Shown here: positions 51,118-62,459 of the stretch, in pieces
Layout of the letters: every line of letters begins with the position of its first letter
Position numbering within the stretch: the first letter of the stretch is position 1
DNA from: Sympetrum striolatum
Lineage: Eukaryota > Arthropoda > Insecta > Odonata > Libellulidae
Reading direction: 5' to 3'
NCBI GenBank assembly: GCA_947579665.1
Contig: OX388350.1
Span: 82,417,152 to 82,481,151 of the forward strand
Length of the DNA: 64,000 nt
Program-made: the position numbers and the translations under genes
Notes under the pieces: generated by a model
What the model was told of the DNA's origin: nothing
Seen by the model: only the letters and a program-made list of their open reading frames with translations
The model's database searches: none

Positions 51118-51300
51118 AAAGATGGAAGTGTAAGAACGCTATTATTTCTAAAAAGAGGTTTACAGGATTTGTTTTTTCTGAATTTGTCATAAAACGTAAA
51201 AGCATCTTTATCGAATTTAAAAAATTTCAAACCAACCTGGAGTTTCTCCCCGTAGAATGATGCTGTATTTTAAAACTGAGTGGAAGTATCCGTAATATTC
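51112..51300 (-). pseudogene. Non-LTR retrotransposon RT C-terminus, upstream half
   Basis: Minus-strand fragments in shifting frames: HSVLKYSIILRGETPG, which corresponds to the family's usual SYGxxxWGNSP block, then KPLF and VLTLPSLYI-type sequence. The latter continues in register into the half left of the T-arm element. At least two frameshifts. Confidence 0.7.
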
Positions 51301-51699
51301 TGTCAGCTGGGTTTCCATACTAGTGATTTTTAAAAGGGATGATGTGTTAAAACACGCTCCATTTTAAGTTAGAGAAATATAATTGATTTGTTCCCTCCAT
51401 TTTAGGTTTATCCAATAACAAGGTTTTATGCCTTAGCAGCTCATGTTAATGCGGATAATTGTTTTCTTCGTTTATGGAGGAAGGCCCTAACGAAATGTAA
51501 TAGTCGTTAAAAATGTGCAGAGATCTGAAGCCCGCGAGTCGCCAGTGGAACATCTAAAAGAGACCACGGAAAGGACTTCATTATTTCATTTTGTCTTCTC
51601 GGAGATCGTTGTTTAAGTGAACTAAAATTCCATTTTCTCCGAACTCGAAATACTTCCGTTCTCATCCGTCGAGATATCGTTGGATAATTTGCTTCCCTC

Positions 51700-51866
51700 T
51701 CTCTTACTCGATCACCTTGGGTTCGATTCCAGACGGCCCCTCAAAGAGTTCATTGCGGAAATTTTTCAATTTTTTTGATCATTTTCAGATCAGATACTCC
51801 TTGTGGAGAATAGAATATCTATCATATATATAATTATATTTATATATATATACAAATATACATACA
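51700..51866 (+). repeat. Relic T-arm monomer
   Basis: TTGGGTTCGATTCCAGACGG with GCCCCTCAAAGAG and a T run matches monomer 1 of the array units, followed by a degraded terminal-type TA block. Old and isolated; further relics at 52370-52620 suggest one broken element interrupted by the hAT-like insertion. Confidence 0.55.
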
Positions 51867-52338
51867 CATGGGCGTACCCAGCTTTTGGCCTAGGTGGGGG
51901 GGCAAATCAGGAATGCAGAAGGGCCTTGGGGGGGGGGGGAAATCAGAAATGCAAATAAAAAATTCAACATAAATATAAATTTGCATTTACATGTTCCATT
52001 GTTTTTGCGGCGTCTTAAAATATACGTATTTCTCGGAAATTATTTGCAGGTGCAACTTCTAAATGCACATGGAAAGGTCGATTCCTTCAAAGTAATGCGT
52101 TTGTTTACGCACTCGATGCAGGTCAAACGGATAGGGTCCATACATGTGAATCGAAACACACTTGCCTATAATTTTTACTTTATCTACAATTTCATAAATT
52201 CAACAGTACTTCTGCACATAATTAGCCAGCTAAATGTAGGGAGCTAAATCGAAGCTATATGCAGGGAGCTAGATCGAAGGGTCTAGTGTTGGCTGTCCAG
52301 GGGGGACAGCTGCCCCCCTCCCCCTCGGTACGCCCATG
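51867..52338. mobile_element. hAT-like non-autonomous element, 472 bp
   Basis: Inverted ends CATGGGCGTACC (12 bp perfect), then G-rich sequence, flanked by TACATACA (51859-51866) and GACATACA (52339-52346), a 7-of-8 match to an 8-bp target duplication as in hAT elements. The CATA-rich flank weakens the duplication evidence. No transposase; a 117-codon open frame inside has no recognisable domain. Confidence 0.65.
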
Positions 52339-52369
52339 GACATACATACATATGTATGTACGCAGAGAG

Positions 52370-52620
52370 AATTTCCGTATTGGCTGTTGATGCGATGGAT
52401 TCGATCCTGGGGTTATTCTACACGCGTGGGACACCTTTCTTTGGAACCTAAGAATATCAAAGCATTGTTAGATTCGATCTCTGTAAGACTGATTCCGGGA
52501 AAAGTCCTGGGTTCGATGCCAGTCGCTCTTTCGTAAGAATTACGTTGCGTCTATGTTATGGGCACTCCCGATGCGACTTATTCAAAGGAAACCCTGGGTT
52601 CGTTTCTTTTACGGGGAGGG
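52370..52620 (+). repeat. Relic T-arm monomers
   Basis: Contains GGATTCGATCCTGGGG (about 52397), CCTGGGTTCGATGCCAG (about 52506), GCACTCCCGATGCGAC matching the mid-monomer block, and CCCTGGGTTCG (about 52587). Spacing of the first two (about 110 bp) and of the last two (about 80 bp) is shorter than in live units. Confidence 0.55.
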
Positions 52621-54646
52621 AGCGTTCATTTATGTCCTACTCACAAAAGAAATACTTCTCGTACACTTTTAACTTAATTTGCTTACCCTATTTTCCCCCT
52701 TTCTTATATATCGACTAAAGTTCCTGCTACCATGCTCTGATGAATGGGCTGTTTTTATTTTGTACAGGATGGAGAAAAATGTATCTCTCATTTTCTTTTG
52801 TCCCAGTCTTGATCATGACTGTGATAAAATGAAAGCTACTGAGGTATAAGTGAATAATAGCACTAATGCTATTATTCGAGTCTTTCGTAACTGAATGCCA
52901 AGAAAAGTGTTACTCATAGAGTCATTGTGCTTCACTTGCGTGGACATGTTCCGCTTATAGCGTTCTGGCTAAGTGAGGAATGCAATAGAATTAAATTTGT
53001 TGGGAAGAGAAGTTATATATTTTCATAACTACGGTTTTCACGATGCATAATAAAAGAATTTCTCTATCTAGTGTCCTGTAAAGACCCTGAGAGGTTAATA
53101 TCTTCAATTCCGATGGTTGGAATGAAGTTTTGTTCAGTATCGATGTGTATTATTTGGAAAAATATCCCAAGATCAGATAAAAAATGTTGGTTTCAAAGTA
53201 ACATTAGAGGATATTTAGATATCGTTATACCTAAATATAAGACTATATCTAAATATCCAGCCGAATTTTTGTTTAATTAATTATATTATGTTGCGCAACT
53301 GTTTTACGGAGATGATAACTGTTACAACATTCCGATGATTACATAGAAACCGCGCTTAAATATAAATCTCTTGCACTTTGAACTGTATTTTAACTTTGCA
53401 TTAACATCTGGATTCGCGGCCAGTATTACTTTTGTCTTTTATTTGTTCGTCAACGTTTAATTCTCGTTGGAGGACAAAATGCGCTAAAAAGGCACTTTTC
53501 GACTTTCTTAATCGGCTTCATTATTATAACAATCCTTTACTAAGAATTAAAATGGCGCCTCCTCCGACAGATGCAACTGTGGATCAGAAAAAGTAATTTC
53601 GTTTCCTCAAAGGGCGATTGCGTCAGAAGGTGAGTCAGGGAGTTTAATAAGGTCGAAAATTTATCGCATTGACCCTTCAATTTGAAAGGCCAATTCCTCG
53701 CCAATCAAGAGGACTGAATCGGAAATTGATTTAAGTCGTCGGTTGTCGTAGGACACGCTTAGGTGCGCATTTGAAATTTACTTTTGAAAATGGCGCCAAC
53801 TGGATGAATTAAGAAAAATGTAGATTAAGTAGTTGAGCGTTTAAATTGGCTAAATTCGTTAATATGAGTTACATTTATCGCGTTAACTGAATGTAAGACG
53901 CAATATTTTTTTCCGTTGGTGTAGAAGGCGAATATCTCGGATGGAATTTTCATTTATTTTCCATATTCTTGAAACAGTCAAACTTTATGTAACGAGTGCA
54001 AAAAGGCCTACAAAACACATTTTATAGCGTCGGCGCACAGTGGGCCGAAATAGAAAAATGCCGGACATTGGGCGAGGAATTTTGAGTGCGTAACTTGAAA
54101 CTTCCTATAGCTAATGGAAAAATAATTGAATCTTTTTTACGTTTGTCGTTTAAAATATTTTTAGGAGTCAAAAGGATACAGGGGATCAAACTTGAGAAAT
54201 TTTCACAGAAAATGGGTCTCGGAATTTTCGCATAATCATTCAAGTTCGTTGATTTCCCTTCGAGAAAACGTGTTGGAATAAACAGCAATACAATAATCTA
54301 GTATAACTCCTTATATTTCGATTCGTTGAAGTCTTCGCCATCAAAAATGAGTATTTGATCATTTAAAGCAACAAAATGGCGGACCCATTTTTTGGCCAAA
54401 TTTCGAGATAAAGTAAGAAAAAACAATTACGTTAACGGTGATGGACTATCAAAAGTCATATACCACGTCAATCCACAAGACTTCTAGGTATGGAATCTGA
54501 AGAATCTGTTTCAATTCACCAGCTGCCTTAGGTCGCGGAGGATTTTTCGTAAGCGTTGCGGCTCGGCGACATAAGATCCCCAAATCCAGTTTCGCTGTCT
54601 TTTTAGTGATGTGAAGTATAACAATTCGCCTCTACCAAGTTATAAA
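52621..54646. other. No gene seen
   Basis: AT-rich. Three AAAATGGCG sequences (about 53551, 53788 and 54372) resemble strong start contexts but lead only to 5-14 codon frames. Confidence 0.4.
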
Positions 54647-55543
54647 TATCTATTATATATAGACACTTCTCCGGATATACCTAGATATATATACACTCAC
54701 TCACTCACTCACTGGGGATCAAAATTCTAACCATGTTCCACAAGTGCCACTGACTTGAAATTTTTACGACTTTGTAAATCTGCCCTTTAAAATACACTGA
54801 GGTAGTTTTTCATTATTTTTTGATGCACTTATCGAAATGATTTGAAATTCTTGCTTGGCTAGATGTTGTATATTACGAATTGGTTTAAGATAAAAAAATA
54901 GATAAGACAATGCTGTTCCTGGGTTCGATGCCAGAGCACATTATAATTTCTCACATAAGAAAAATATGTGAAAAGTAGGACGTCGTTTGAGGCAGTTGCA
55001 GCCAATATTTCTGCTTGAATTTTCACACATACATCAGGGCCGGATTAACCATTAGGCAGAATAGGCAGTTGCCTGGGGCCCCCGATTTTAGGGGGCCCCC
55101 GAAAAATGAAAAAAACCTTTGCAAATTTTATTACAAACATAAAATTCCAAAGAATTAAATGAAAATATAATCACAACTGAAAATTTTTATGAAAGCTATA
55201 AGTTTTTATTTTAATCGAAAAAAGAAGGGAACGGTCGTGAAAAATTGTCCCAAATTGATGGTTGCCTAGGGCCCCGTTGAGGGTTAATCCGGCCCTTTAC
55301 ATAAATATTGTGATCTTCTATTGTGCTGCATAGGAAGTATCACCAGAAAGACCCGGGTTCGATGCCGGACGGATAAAATACAGCGAATTTTAAGAATATT
55401 TTCAATCTTTTTTTTTCTTTTGAGGACCCTTTCGATATGATGCCTACTTGAAATTAGTGTTATCGATATGCTTGCAGTATACAAGCAATATTTTACTCGT
55501 AATAGATATAGGTGTATACGGAGAAACGTCTATATATAATAGA
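54647..55543 (+). mobile_element. Solo T-arm element with both terminal inverted repeats
   Basis: Bounded by ATCTATTATATATAGACAC with TTCTCCGGATATACC on the left and an inverted copy (GGTGTATACGGAGAAACGTC, then TATATATAATAGAT) on the right. Inside: a CACT microsatellite, the GGGGATCAAAATTC head from 54715, an internal deletion in monomer 1, long-class monomers with motifs at about 54919 and 55359, and the tail hairpin (one mismatch). Interrupted by the insertion at 55035-55297. It is the best single copy for defining the ends. Confidence 0.85.
55035..55297. mobile_element. 263-bp inverted-repeat element nested in a T-arm element
   Basis: Ends CAGGGCCGGATTAACC and GGTTAATCCGGCCCTT (15 of 16 paired), flanked by perfect TACAT duplications (55030-55034, 55298-55302). 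CAGGG ends suggest hAT, but a 5-bp rather than 8-bp duplication leaves the superfamily open. Removing it restores the CACACATA...GTGATCTTCTATTG order of monomer 5. Confidence 0.8.
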
Positions 55544-58060
55544 TATTATTAATTATAGTTCATGTTTTCAGGAAAGCTACTTTCTATGCATTGATGGGTT
55601 TTTATGTAAAGTTCATTTTTATAATTTTCTGGCTTTATGTATGTTGAAACAAAGAATCGCACTGATACTGTATAAATTGATAAAGATCAAGTTTTCTGTT
55701 ATTACGAATTAGTTAAACCGTTATTTGTTAATCCGGTGACATCGACACTCCTTGTGTTAAATCCATTCTGCAAACCTTAGTTCATTGCATTTAATCATAA
55801 TCGAATATTAAATCCATGGAAATCCATTCTTAAAATGTGAAATACGCCACAAGAGAGTTCTCCTTCGAAGAGATAAGAAGAGAAATATTGACCTCATTAA
55901 TTCAAGATAGTTGCTGTCGCATCAAATGATAATAGCTTCTCTCGGATCGTATTTAATTTAATTTGAGTGATTTGCGAAGTTTGATGACGTACGCCAGAAG
56001 TCCTTGCAAATGACAGATAACGTTTTATCCGACGGTGAGGAATAAAATCCATTTTAATACTCATTTTACGGAGTCAGATTGTTGATGTTAACCACTCGAT
56101 AGCTCCAATTAAAGAGGATGTCTGATGAAAAACATCGTCAAACATTTTAAGGGCCTGTTGCACCACCTCCGGCTACACTCCTAGTTACGGTTAGGGTCGA
56201 GGTGACAGGCAGTTTTACGTTGCACCACCTATAGTTACGCCGCGGGTCTCGGCTAAAGGAGCTCAAACCGTAACCCCTGGTAGATCCATCGGTTATGTGA
56301 TAGCCAGAGGTTAGCGAAAAAACAGTTTCTAATTTTTAACATGAAATATATTGGAGATCTCGACTTGAAAAAAAATTGTTTTCAGTCGTACAATAAAATT
56401 ATTTATTCAACAGTTTTGGTATAGCTCAACAATGTATTATATAGCAACAAAAATTAAAATATATATTACAATATGAGAAGGCGTGACTTCGTGGAAAGCC
56501 ATTCGCAGGCCTGAAGATGTAAGCTCGCTTATGAAACCGGTCGTAAAATAAATTTTCTGCATATATTACAACGTTTTATTACCGTGCATCCAAACTCTGA
56601 CGACGATTTCACTGGAAGTATTTAAACATGCATCATGATTCTTTCGCAGTAAAGTAACAGATGCCTAAAGCCTGTAACGGTGCTATCATTTGATCCAATT
56701 TCACATAAAAAAATATACATAATTAGAAAACTGAAGGGGCACCATTGATTGAACATGAAAATATCAGTCTCAAACTAAATCACGTATCGCTGGGAAATCA
56801 TGGGTATAGTAAGCAAATAAAATGTAAAGAATACATCAAACGTACATATAAAGGCAAAGTGGAGAAGATACCTTGAACGGTTTTCGAGTTACAGGTTTTT
56901 AAACTTAGAAAACGGGGGTTTTGCGGTGGAGGCTGCGGATGGGAATCATGGGAACCATGACGTCAACACAGGAGATGGACGACGGAACTTATTGTAATGT
57001 TCGTAGAGTGAACCGATTCTAACGACGAATTTTATTGGAAATAACGAAATTCTGAAGAAGCGGAATATGCGTCCGGTGCATTCCTCCGTTTGGTGCGGAG
57101 ACGAACTTTTCGTACTGTTTCGACTTCACAATTTTTCTACGATAAGAATCGATACGATAAACTAAATGACCAACAAAAGGATGAAATAAATTAACTGCAA
57201 CGTTGCACAGAAATATCATTACTTCAAATTGGCAATACCAGTACTGAAGCGATTATTGCATCACTGTAGTCAAAGTTCTCCCGATTTAGATCCGGAAACA
57301 ACTGATGATAAGAATAACAATGTTCAATTATCTTTATTCCTTTTACCATAAAAAATAAACGTCGCATGAAATCCTTATGAAAGCGTTTGTAGTCCCTTGG
57401 AATTGAACCTTACCTTTGGTGAAATAATATCGATACATTTAATGAATCCCCAAATTTAATACTTCTATCTCATCGGGGAGGGAGATTAATTAATTTCCAT
57501 CTTTTGCTTCAATGCATTTCTTCTGTTACGTTACTGACATCGGATGGATATTGAGACTACTGGATTCTCCCGTCAAAAATGACATGAATGATTTTAAATT
57601 GGATAGGATTGCTCCTTAGAAATGTGTTCAAAAGTTATCTAATGGTTTTTTATTGGCATAAAATGTCGGCTCTTTTTCTCGCTGCTTTTCTTATGAGCCT
57701 TTATTTCCCATGTATTCGTATGAGAGTTGAGTTCAACTTTTGTCGTTGAGGAATTGTTTATACCCACAAAATCACACAACATTTTCGCCATTTTCCCCGA
57801 ATTCTCTCAATTTCGACTCGAATAATTTATTTCTCGATAAAAATAAGAACCTTTATTCAATTTAATTTATTTTGGTACTAATATCGATTTTGTACGACCA
57901 TTATTTCTGGTTAAATTCTGCAAAAGAAAGATTGTCTGCAATCGACCAAAATTAACGTTACGTGCATTTCTTAAGAGAGATGATTCGAGTTGTCCACAGT
58001 CGAACCAAGGATACTTTTGACAAACAAATATCAATATGTCATAATGCTCCATTGAATCTT
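55544..58060. other. Repeat fragments, no gene
   Basis: GTTGCACCACCT occurs twice, 61 bp apart (56158 and 56219), with GGGCCTG before the first, as in arthropod MITE ends. CCTGAAGATG...ATGAAACCGGTCG at 56510-56543 is a LINE/SINE 3'-end type. At 57480-58010, CAATGCATTTCTT and CAGTCGAACCAAGGATAC look like very old minus-strand T-arm monomers. Confidence 0.4.
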
Positions 58061-59032
58061 AAACGACTCCCAAAAATTTATAATCCTATTACGTGAAGAA
58101 CAGAGGTAGCCCTCTGGTTTGGTGACCGGCGCCTGAATTTCCTTTGTGCAACTGTCGTCACCTTCGGCTCCGCAGAACCTGATGACTACGTAGCGAACAC
58201 ACGTAACCGGAGAAGGTAGAACCTGCCCTAAGGAGTGTAAACCATGAGTTATTGAGGACAAATTGTCAGTTTTATGTTGAATAACGTATCTTTCGAACGA
58301 AATATTGCCCATAAATAGTTTAGCATAATAGTTTTATTTATATCGCAAAATATTATAAACGTTTTCATACAAAACATTCTTCGTTTGTATTTCGTGTAGG
58401 ACATGAATTCGTCTTTTATGCATAAAATCAAAGCAAATTAATTTAGTGCACTGCGAGATCGAAATTCATAGACCGTTTAGGTGGCCTGTGGAGTATCTCC
58501 TTATAGATATAGGGGGGGGAAGGTTGCCTAATTTGGACCATTTATTTTCTTTTCTATTTACATTACTAATTATTCAACCACAAACTTTAATGATGTATAG
58601 TATACTATACAGTTTTCCCTTTCATCTGTTGGTTTTATATTTGCTTTATATTACTCTTGTGATAAATTAAGTGGGAAAACCGAACTAATGCAAATGGCCC
58701 AAATTGGGAAACCGGTTGCCTAATTTGGACTCGCGGTTAAACCATCCTGCCCCTAATTATTAGGAAAGCGTTAGCAGTGAGGTGGGTTACATTGCGTGAG
58801 TCCAAACTTTCGAAAAACAACGTAACTCACCGCTATTCCCTAGCCAGTAAGGAGAAGATGTTTTAATCCCCGTCTTTCCACTGATCCATCACCCTCACGC
58901 CACTCTTCCCAGAATGCACATAACTCCTCCCTCGCCATGCCTCCTTTGCCATCCCCTTTTCTACATCCAGCCTCCACTGTCCCTCCTAATTTGAAGTATA
59001 TATAATACTGAAAATGAATTCTAAATTTTGTA
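58061..59032. repeat. Dispersed repeats with GCCTAATTTGGAC motif
   Basis: GGTTGCCTAATTTGGAC occurs at about 58513 and again at about 58718, both plus strand. The rest has no recognisable gene. Confidence 0.45.
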
Positions 59033-59208
59033 CCTGATGATGACGCCTATGCCTCGAAACTAGTCGTATACACCATTAAATATTCTGTGGACTAAAACAA
59101 ACTTAATTTTATACAAATGTGAAAAATAGTGACCTGGCTGGGACTCGAACCTAGGTCTCCCACTTTCTGGGAAGGAGTTCTTACCAACTAAACTACTGAC
59201 TCACGTCC
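59033..59208 (-). mobile_element. tRNA-derived SINE
   Basis: Minus strand. The tRNA-like head (59131-59208) has an A box TAGTTTAGTTGG (59184-59195), an anticodon-like arm TTCCC/GGGAG with loop AGAAAGT, and a perfect B box GGTTCGAGTCC (59141-59151). The body ends with CGACTAGTTTCG...CATCATCAGG (59033-59068), a tail shared with LINE 3' ends. It is a non-coding retrotransposon driven by its own polymerase III promoter. The acceptor stem is not conserved, so it is not a functional tRNA gene. Confidence 0.75.
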
Positions 59209-59619
59209 TTTTCACTTCTGTAAATTGGGGCTTTTATTTTAAATGGTGCTCCACGTGGTGGCACCAACCACCACCAGAGGTCCTCACTGATGCAACACAT
59301 TGATCACATCAAGGCCGTAATAATGTTGAAAAAATTGTTAAACATTCAAATAATCTAAATTTCAATATTGTAAATCTGTTTAATTCTTCAAGGCGTCTCC
59401 CTCGTAATCCTTCCAATCCTAGACTGATCTTCCGCTACTTCTGTTGTTTTCTATTGCTCTGTACTATACATCGCTGCTGTTCTGCGATTATGGAACTACC
59501 CCCCGTAACCTAGGTCGCATATCTAGTAATATTTTGTGGTTTAGTAGAGATAAATTGTCTTTATAGTTCATTATTTTTAATATTGAGCACCACTATATTT
59601 ACGCCTCTACCATCCAACG

Positions 59620-60530
59620 CAATCTGCAATGCTTCATGAAGAAGCAGATGAATTCAAGATTGAGAAGGGAGTTGGACAAGGTGACTGCCCATCTTGTTCA
59701 CAGGCGTTATAGAAGAAGTTTTTGAAACCCTCGATTGGGAAATGAATGGCTTTTGAGTAAATGGGGAGTACATCAGTCACCTCCGTTTTGCAGATGATAT
59801 AGTTCTCTTTGCAGCTAAAGCAGAAGATCCAACTTCAAGACTTGCAGAGCTAAACACAGAAGATAGGACTCAGGATAAACCTAACAAAAAAAAGGTAATG
59901 TATAATTCTTTTGCAGTGCAAGAACCAGTCAAACTTCAAGAAAAATCTCTGGTTGTTTGCTTGGAATACACGTACCTGGGACAACTTGTAACAACAGGAG
60001 AGAAAAACAGGATTAATGAAGTAAACAGAAGAATGAAACTTGGCTGGAGTACATTTGGTAGGAAGTCGCACAATCTGAAGTCAAGAAAGGCAATTGTTTT
60101 GAAGAGGAAGGTCTTCAACCAATGCATTTTACCTGTCCTGACTTATGGAAGTGAAACTTGGGTGTTAAATGCTGCAATAACCCAGCGACTTCAGACAATG
60201 CAAAGGAGCATGGAGCGCTGCATGCTGGGAATCACAAGAAGAGGCAGGAAACGCAACCCTTGGGTGAGAATGATGACTGGAGTTACAGACATCATAGATA
60301 ATGCAAGATCACTAAAAAGGAGGTGGGCCGGCCATGTAGCGAGAAGAAACGGCAACCGTTGGACTTCTGCAGTTCTCAACTGGATACCAAGAGGTGTGAA
60401 GAGACCGAGAAGAAGACCTATGGACAGGTGGAATAGAGACATCATCAAGTACTTAGCTGTAACGTGGCAACGTGAAGCTCATGTCAGGGAAATTGCTTGG
60501 GGAGGCATACATCCGACGTCGGATTGAAAA
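59620..60530 (+). pseudogene. RTE-like retrotransposon RT fragment
   Basis: 5'-truncated reverse transcriptase of the RTE/BovB type. It starts at EEADEFKIEKGVGQGD, then EEVFETLDW, NGEYISH and the catalytic FADD box (59787-59798). The remaining C-terminal part is open from the TGA at 59754 onward: YLGQLVT (about 59970), LTYGSETW (about 60140), GITRRGRKR, WAGHVARR (about 60330) and an arginine-rich WNRDI end, finishing at about 60525. One frameshift before EEVF and the in-frame TGA at 59754-59756 inactivate it. About 210 codons downstream are intact, so it is moderately young. Confidence 0.88.
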
Positions 60531-61090
60531 TGGCTGATGATGAAAATGATTTTATTTGGCAGAAAACGTACTTATGCCTATGAGGGGAAATGATTGCATC
60601 GGATAAATATATTTAGTGTATATAAATGTGAGGTTTAGTCGGAGAGGTAACTTGAAAAACTGTTTATATTAGGAAATTGAAGAGCTCCAACCAGAAGATT
60701 ACGAGAGAAACTGACCTGAAATCCGGTTCGACACTATCACTTTTCTTCCTTGGGAATTTTAGATTTAGCAGTCGTGGCTTCGCTATCGATATTTGAATCG
60801 GACCAGAAATAGCAAAATTCACAGATCGTGGTCTCTTAATTTCTCTAATTCAATCGTGTCGAAAAGAGATCGCAGCAGTCGGAGAAGAAGGGTTATTGGA
60901 TAAGAAAAGAGATTTGGGTCGTGTATTTAATTAATTCATATTCAACCGTCATTCCGACAAACCTCTGAAGTAAAGTGATTCGAAACAATGGATGTGTTGA
61001 AGGCGACACGTCTCATTAATACCATTGTTGCGTGTTTACATTTTTGTTAATTTCAACTTTGATAAATTATACAAATTATTATTTTCTTAG
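60531..61090. other. No gene seen; ends in splice-acceptor-like tract
   Basis: AT-rich. Last bases ATTATTATTTTCTTAG (to 61090) form a plausible 3' splice site. Confidence 0.4.
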
Positions 61091-61317
61091 GCTACTTTTT
61101 GATCGACTTCGCAGTACCTTTTGGTTGCAATCCTACGCTCATCTGACCGATCCGTTGATATTCGCAGTTGACCAGTCTTGTGTTGTCAACAGGGTGCCAG
61201 TGGACACGATGGAGCCAGAGGATGGCAACAGGCTGTGGAAGGATGCAGAAGACGAGAGGAGGGGATGGAGGAAAAGCATCCAAGGCCTCTTCCTGTCGCT
61301 CTTCAGGAGGTTCTCTG
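61091..61317 (+). CDS. Possible host exon, product unknown
   Basis: GC-richer 227-bp stretch between an acceptor-like TTTTCTTAG and a strong donor CTG|GTGAGT (61318-61323), open in one frame throughout. An ATG at 61209 has A at -3 and G at +4; from it the frame reads MEPEDGNRLWKDAEDERRGW followed by RKSIQGLFLSLFRRFSG, an acidic start then a basic amphipathic segment, no family recognised. A second acceptor (GTTGTCAACAG, 61182-61192) could shorten the exon so that the ATG lies just inside. It might be the first coding exon of a gene whose promoter is the block at 45445, but that link is guesswork. Other frames are also open here, which lowers confidence. Confidence 0.35.
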
Positions 61318-61617
61318 GTGAGTCCATCTTTCGTATCTAATCTACTTGGATGCAGATGCATTCGTCATCAATTGCAACGATGCGGAAACAATGAAAGGCA
61401 TACAACAGTCTGCCATTTATCGAGTTCTGTTGGCGGATTTTTGCCGCATATTTGTCCTTAAAAAAGATTTCGGGAAATTCGGAAATATTTCATATCATTT
61501 AGTATCTTCTTTCAATTTAGTTTCCTTTGGATTATTGGAATGACCTTTGGGGGTAGAATACTCTTCCAATGCTGCAGTCGGCCAATTCGCGTAATATTAA
61601 CATTCAAAACGCGAGAT

Positions 61618-61830
61618 CATAGCTGAATCTATATTAACATAGGTCATAGCTATATCTATATTAACATAGATCATAGCTATATATATATTAACATAGATCA
61701 TAGCTATATATATATTAACATAGATCATAGCTATATCTTTATTAACATAGATCATAGCTATATCTATATTAACAAAGGTCATAGCTATATCTATATTAAT
61801 ATAGATCATAGCTATATCTATGTTAAAATT
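61618..61830. repeat. 27-bp minisatellite, about 8 copies
   Basis: Unit CATAGCTATATCTATATTAA plus CATAGAT, with scattered substitutions. The 27-bp length keeps the minus frame open (MIYVNIDIA repeated), which is not evidence of coding. It abuts a T-arm tail (ACGAG) at 61831. Confidence 0.9.
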
Positions 61831-62440
61831 ACGAGTTGCTTGCATTCTGCAAGCGTGTTGGTGATATAAAGTTCAAGTTGATATCATATCGGGAGAGTTC
61901 CTCAAACGAAATTCCGTATTCTAATTTAATTGGATAGTAAAATGCAAGTGGTGCTAGCTTCGAACCTAGAACCGTCAGGGAAAAGGTAAATTGCGTTTTA
62001 AACATGTTCATCACTGCTGTGGACATGTCTGGTTATGAAATAAGATTCAGATTGCCCATTTGAAATGCACAGAGAAGTGGTTCGTTGAAACCAGGCGTAT
62101 GATGAGCAGTCATGAAAATGTTTCCCCAACGCTTTGTACCGATTTCTTAATGGTCTTTGGTTCGAAGCCAGGGCACCATTTTAAAACGTCCATTCATTTA
62201 ATGAGTTTTCTTTGAGGAATTATCGACTTGAAATTTTAGAAACCGTCGGAGACAGCCAATGATCCTCACGAAACATGAATGCAAATCTTGTATAAACAAA
62301 TAAAATAAAAATAAATAAAGTCCGTTAGTTTAAACAGTTCGTAGGGTTAGGTTGAGATATACCACCATCATACTTACAGAATACAAGCGACTTTTACTCG
62401 TATATGTATGTAGGTATATCCGGAGAAGTAGCTGTATATG
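61831..62440. mobile_element. Old T-arm element with tails at both ends
   Basis: Left end: ACGAGT then hairpin GCTTGCATTCTGCAAGC (61838-61854) and minus monomers with motif TAGCTTCGAACCTAG (about 61957). Right part: plus monomers with TTTGGTTCGAAGCCAGGG (about 62157), ending ACTTTTACTCGTA (62390-62402) and terminal motif GGTATATCCGGAGAAG. It is thus a head-to-head pair of partial units. Confidence 0.65.
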
Positions 62441-62459
62441 TATAAGGTAATTCCGTATG

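Noticed and set aside
53551..54400. Three AAAATGGCG start contexts
   Set aside because: Each frame closes within 5-14 codons and no credible splice donor follows.
59131..59208. Functional tRNA gene on the minus strand
   Set aside because: The acceptor stem does not pair and a SINE-type body follows; called a SINE instead.
61597..61845. Repetitive protein MIYVNIDIA
   Set aside because: A 27-bp minisatellite keeps the frame open because its length is a multiple of three; no start or gene context.
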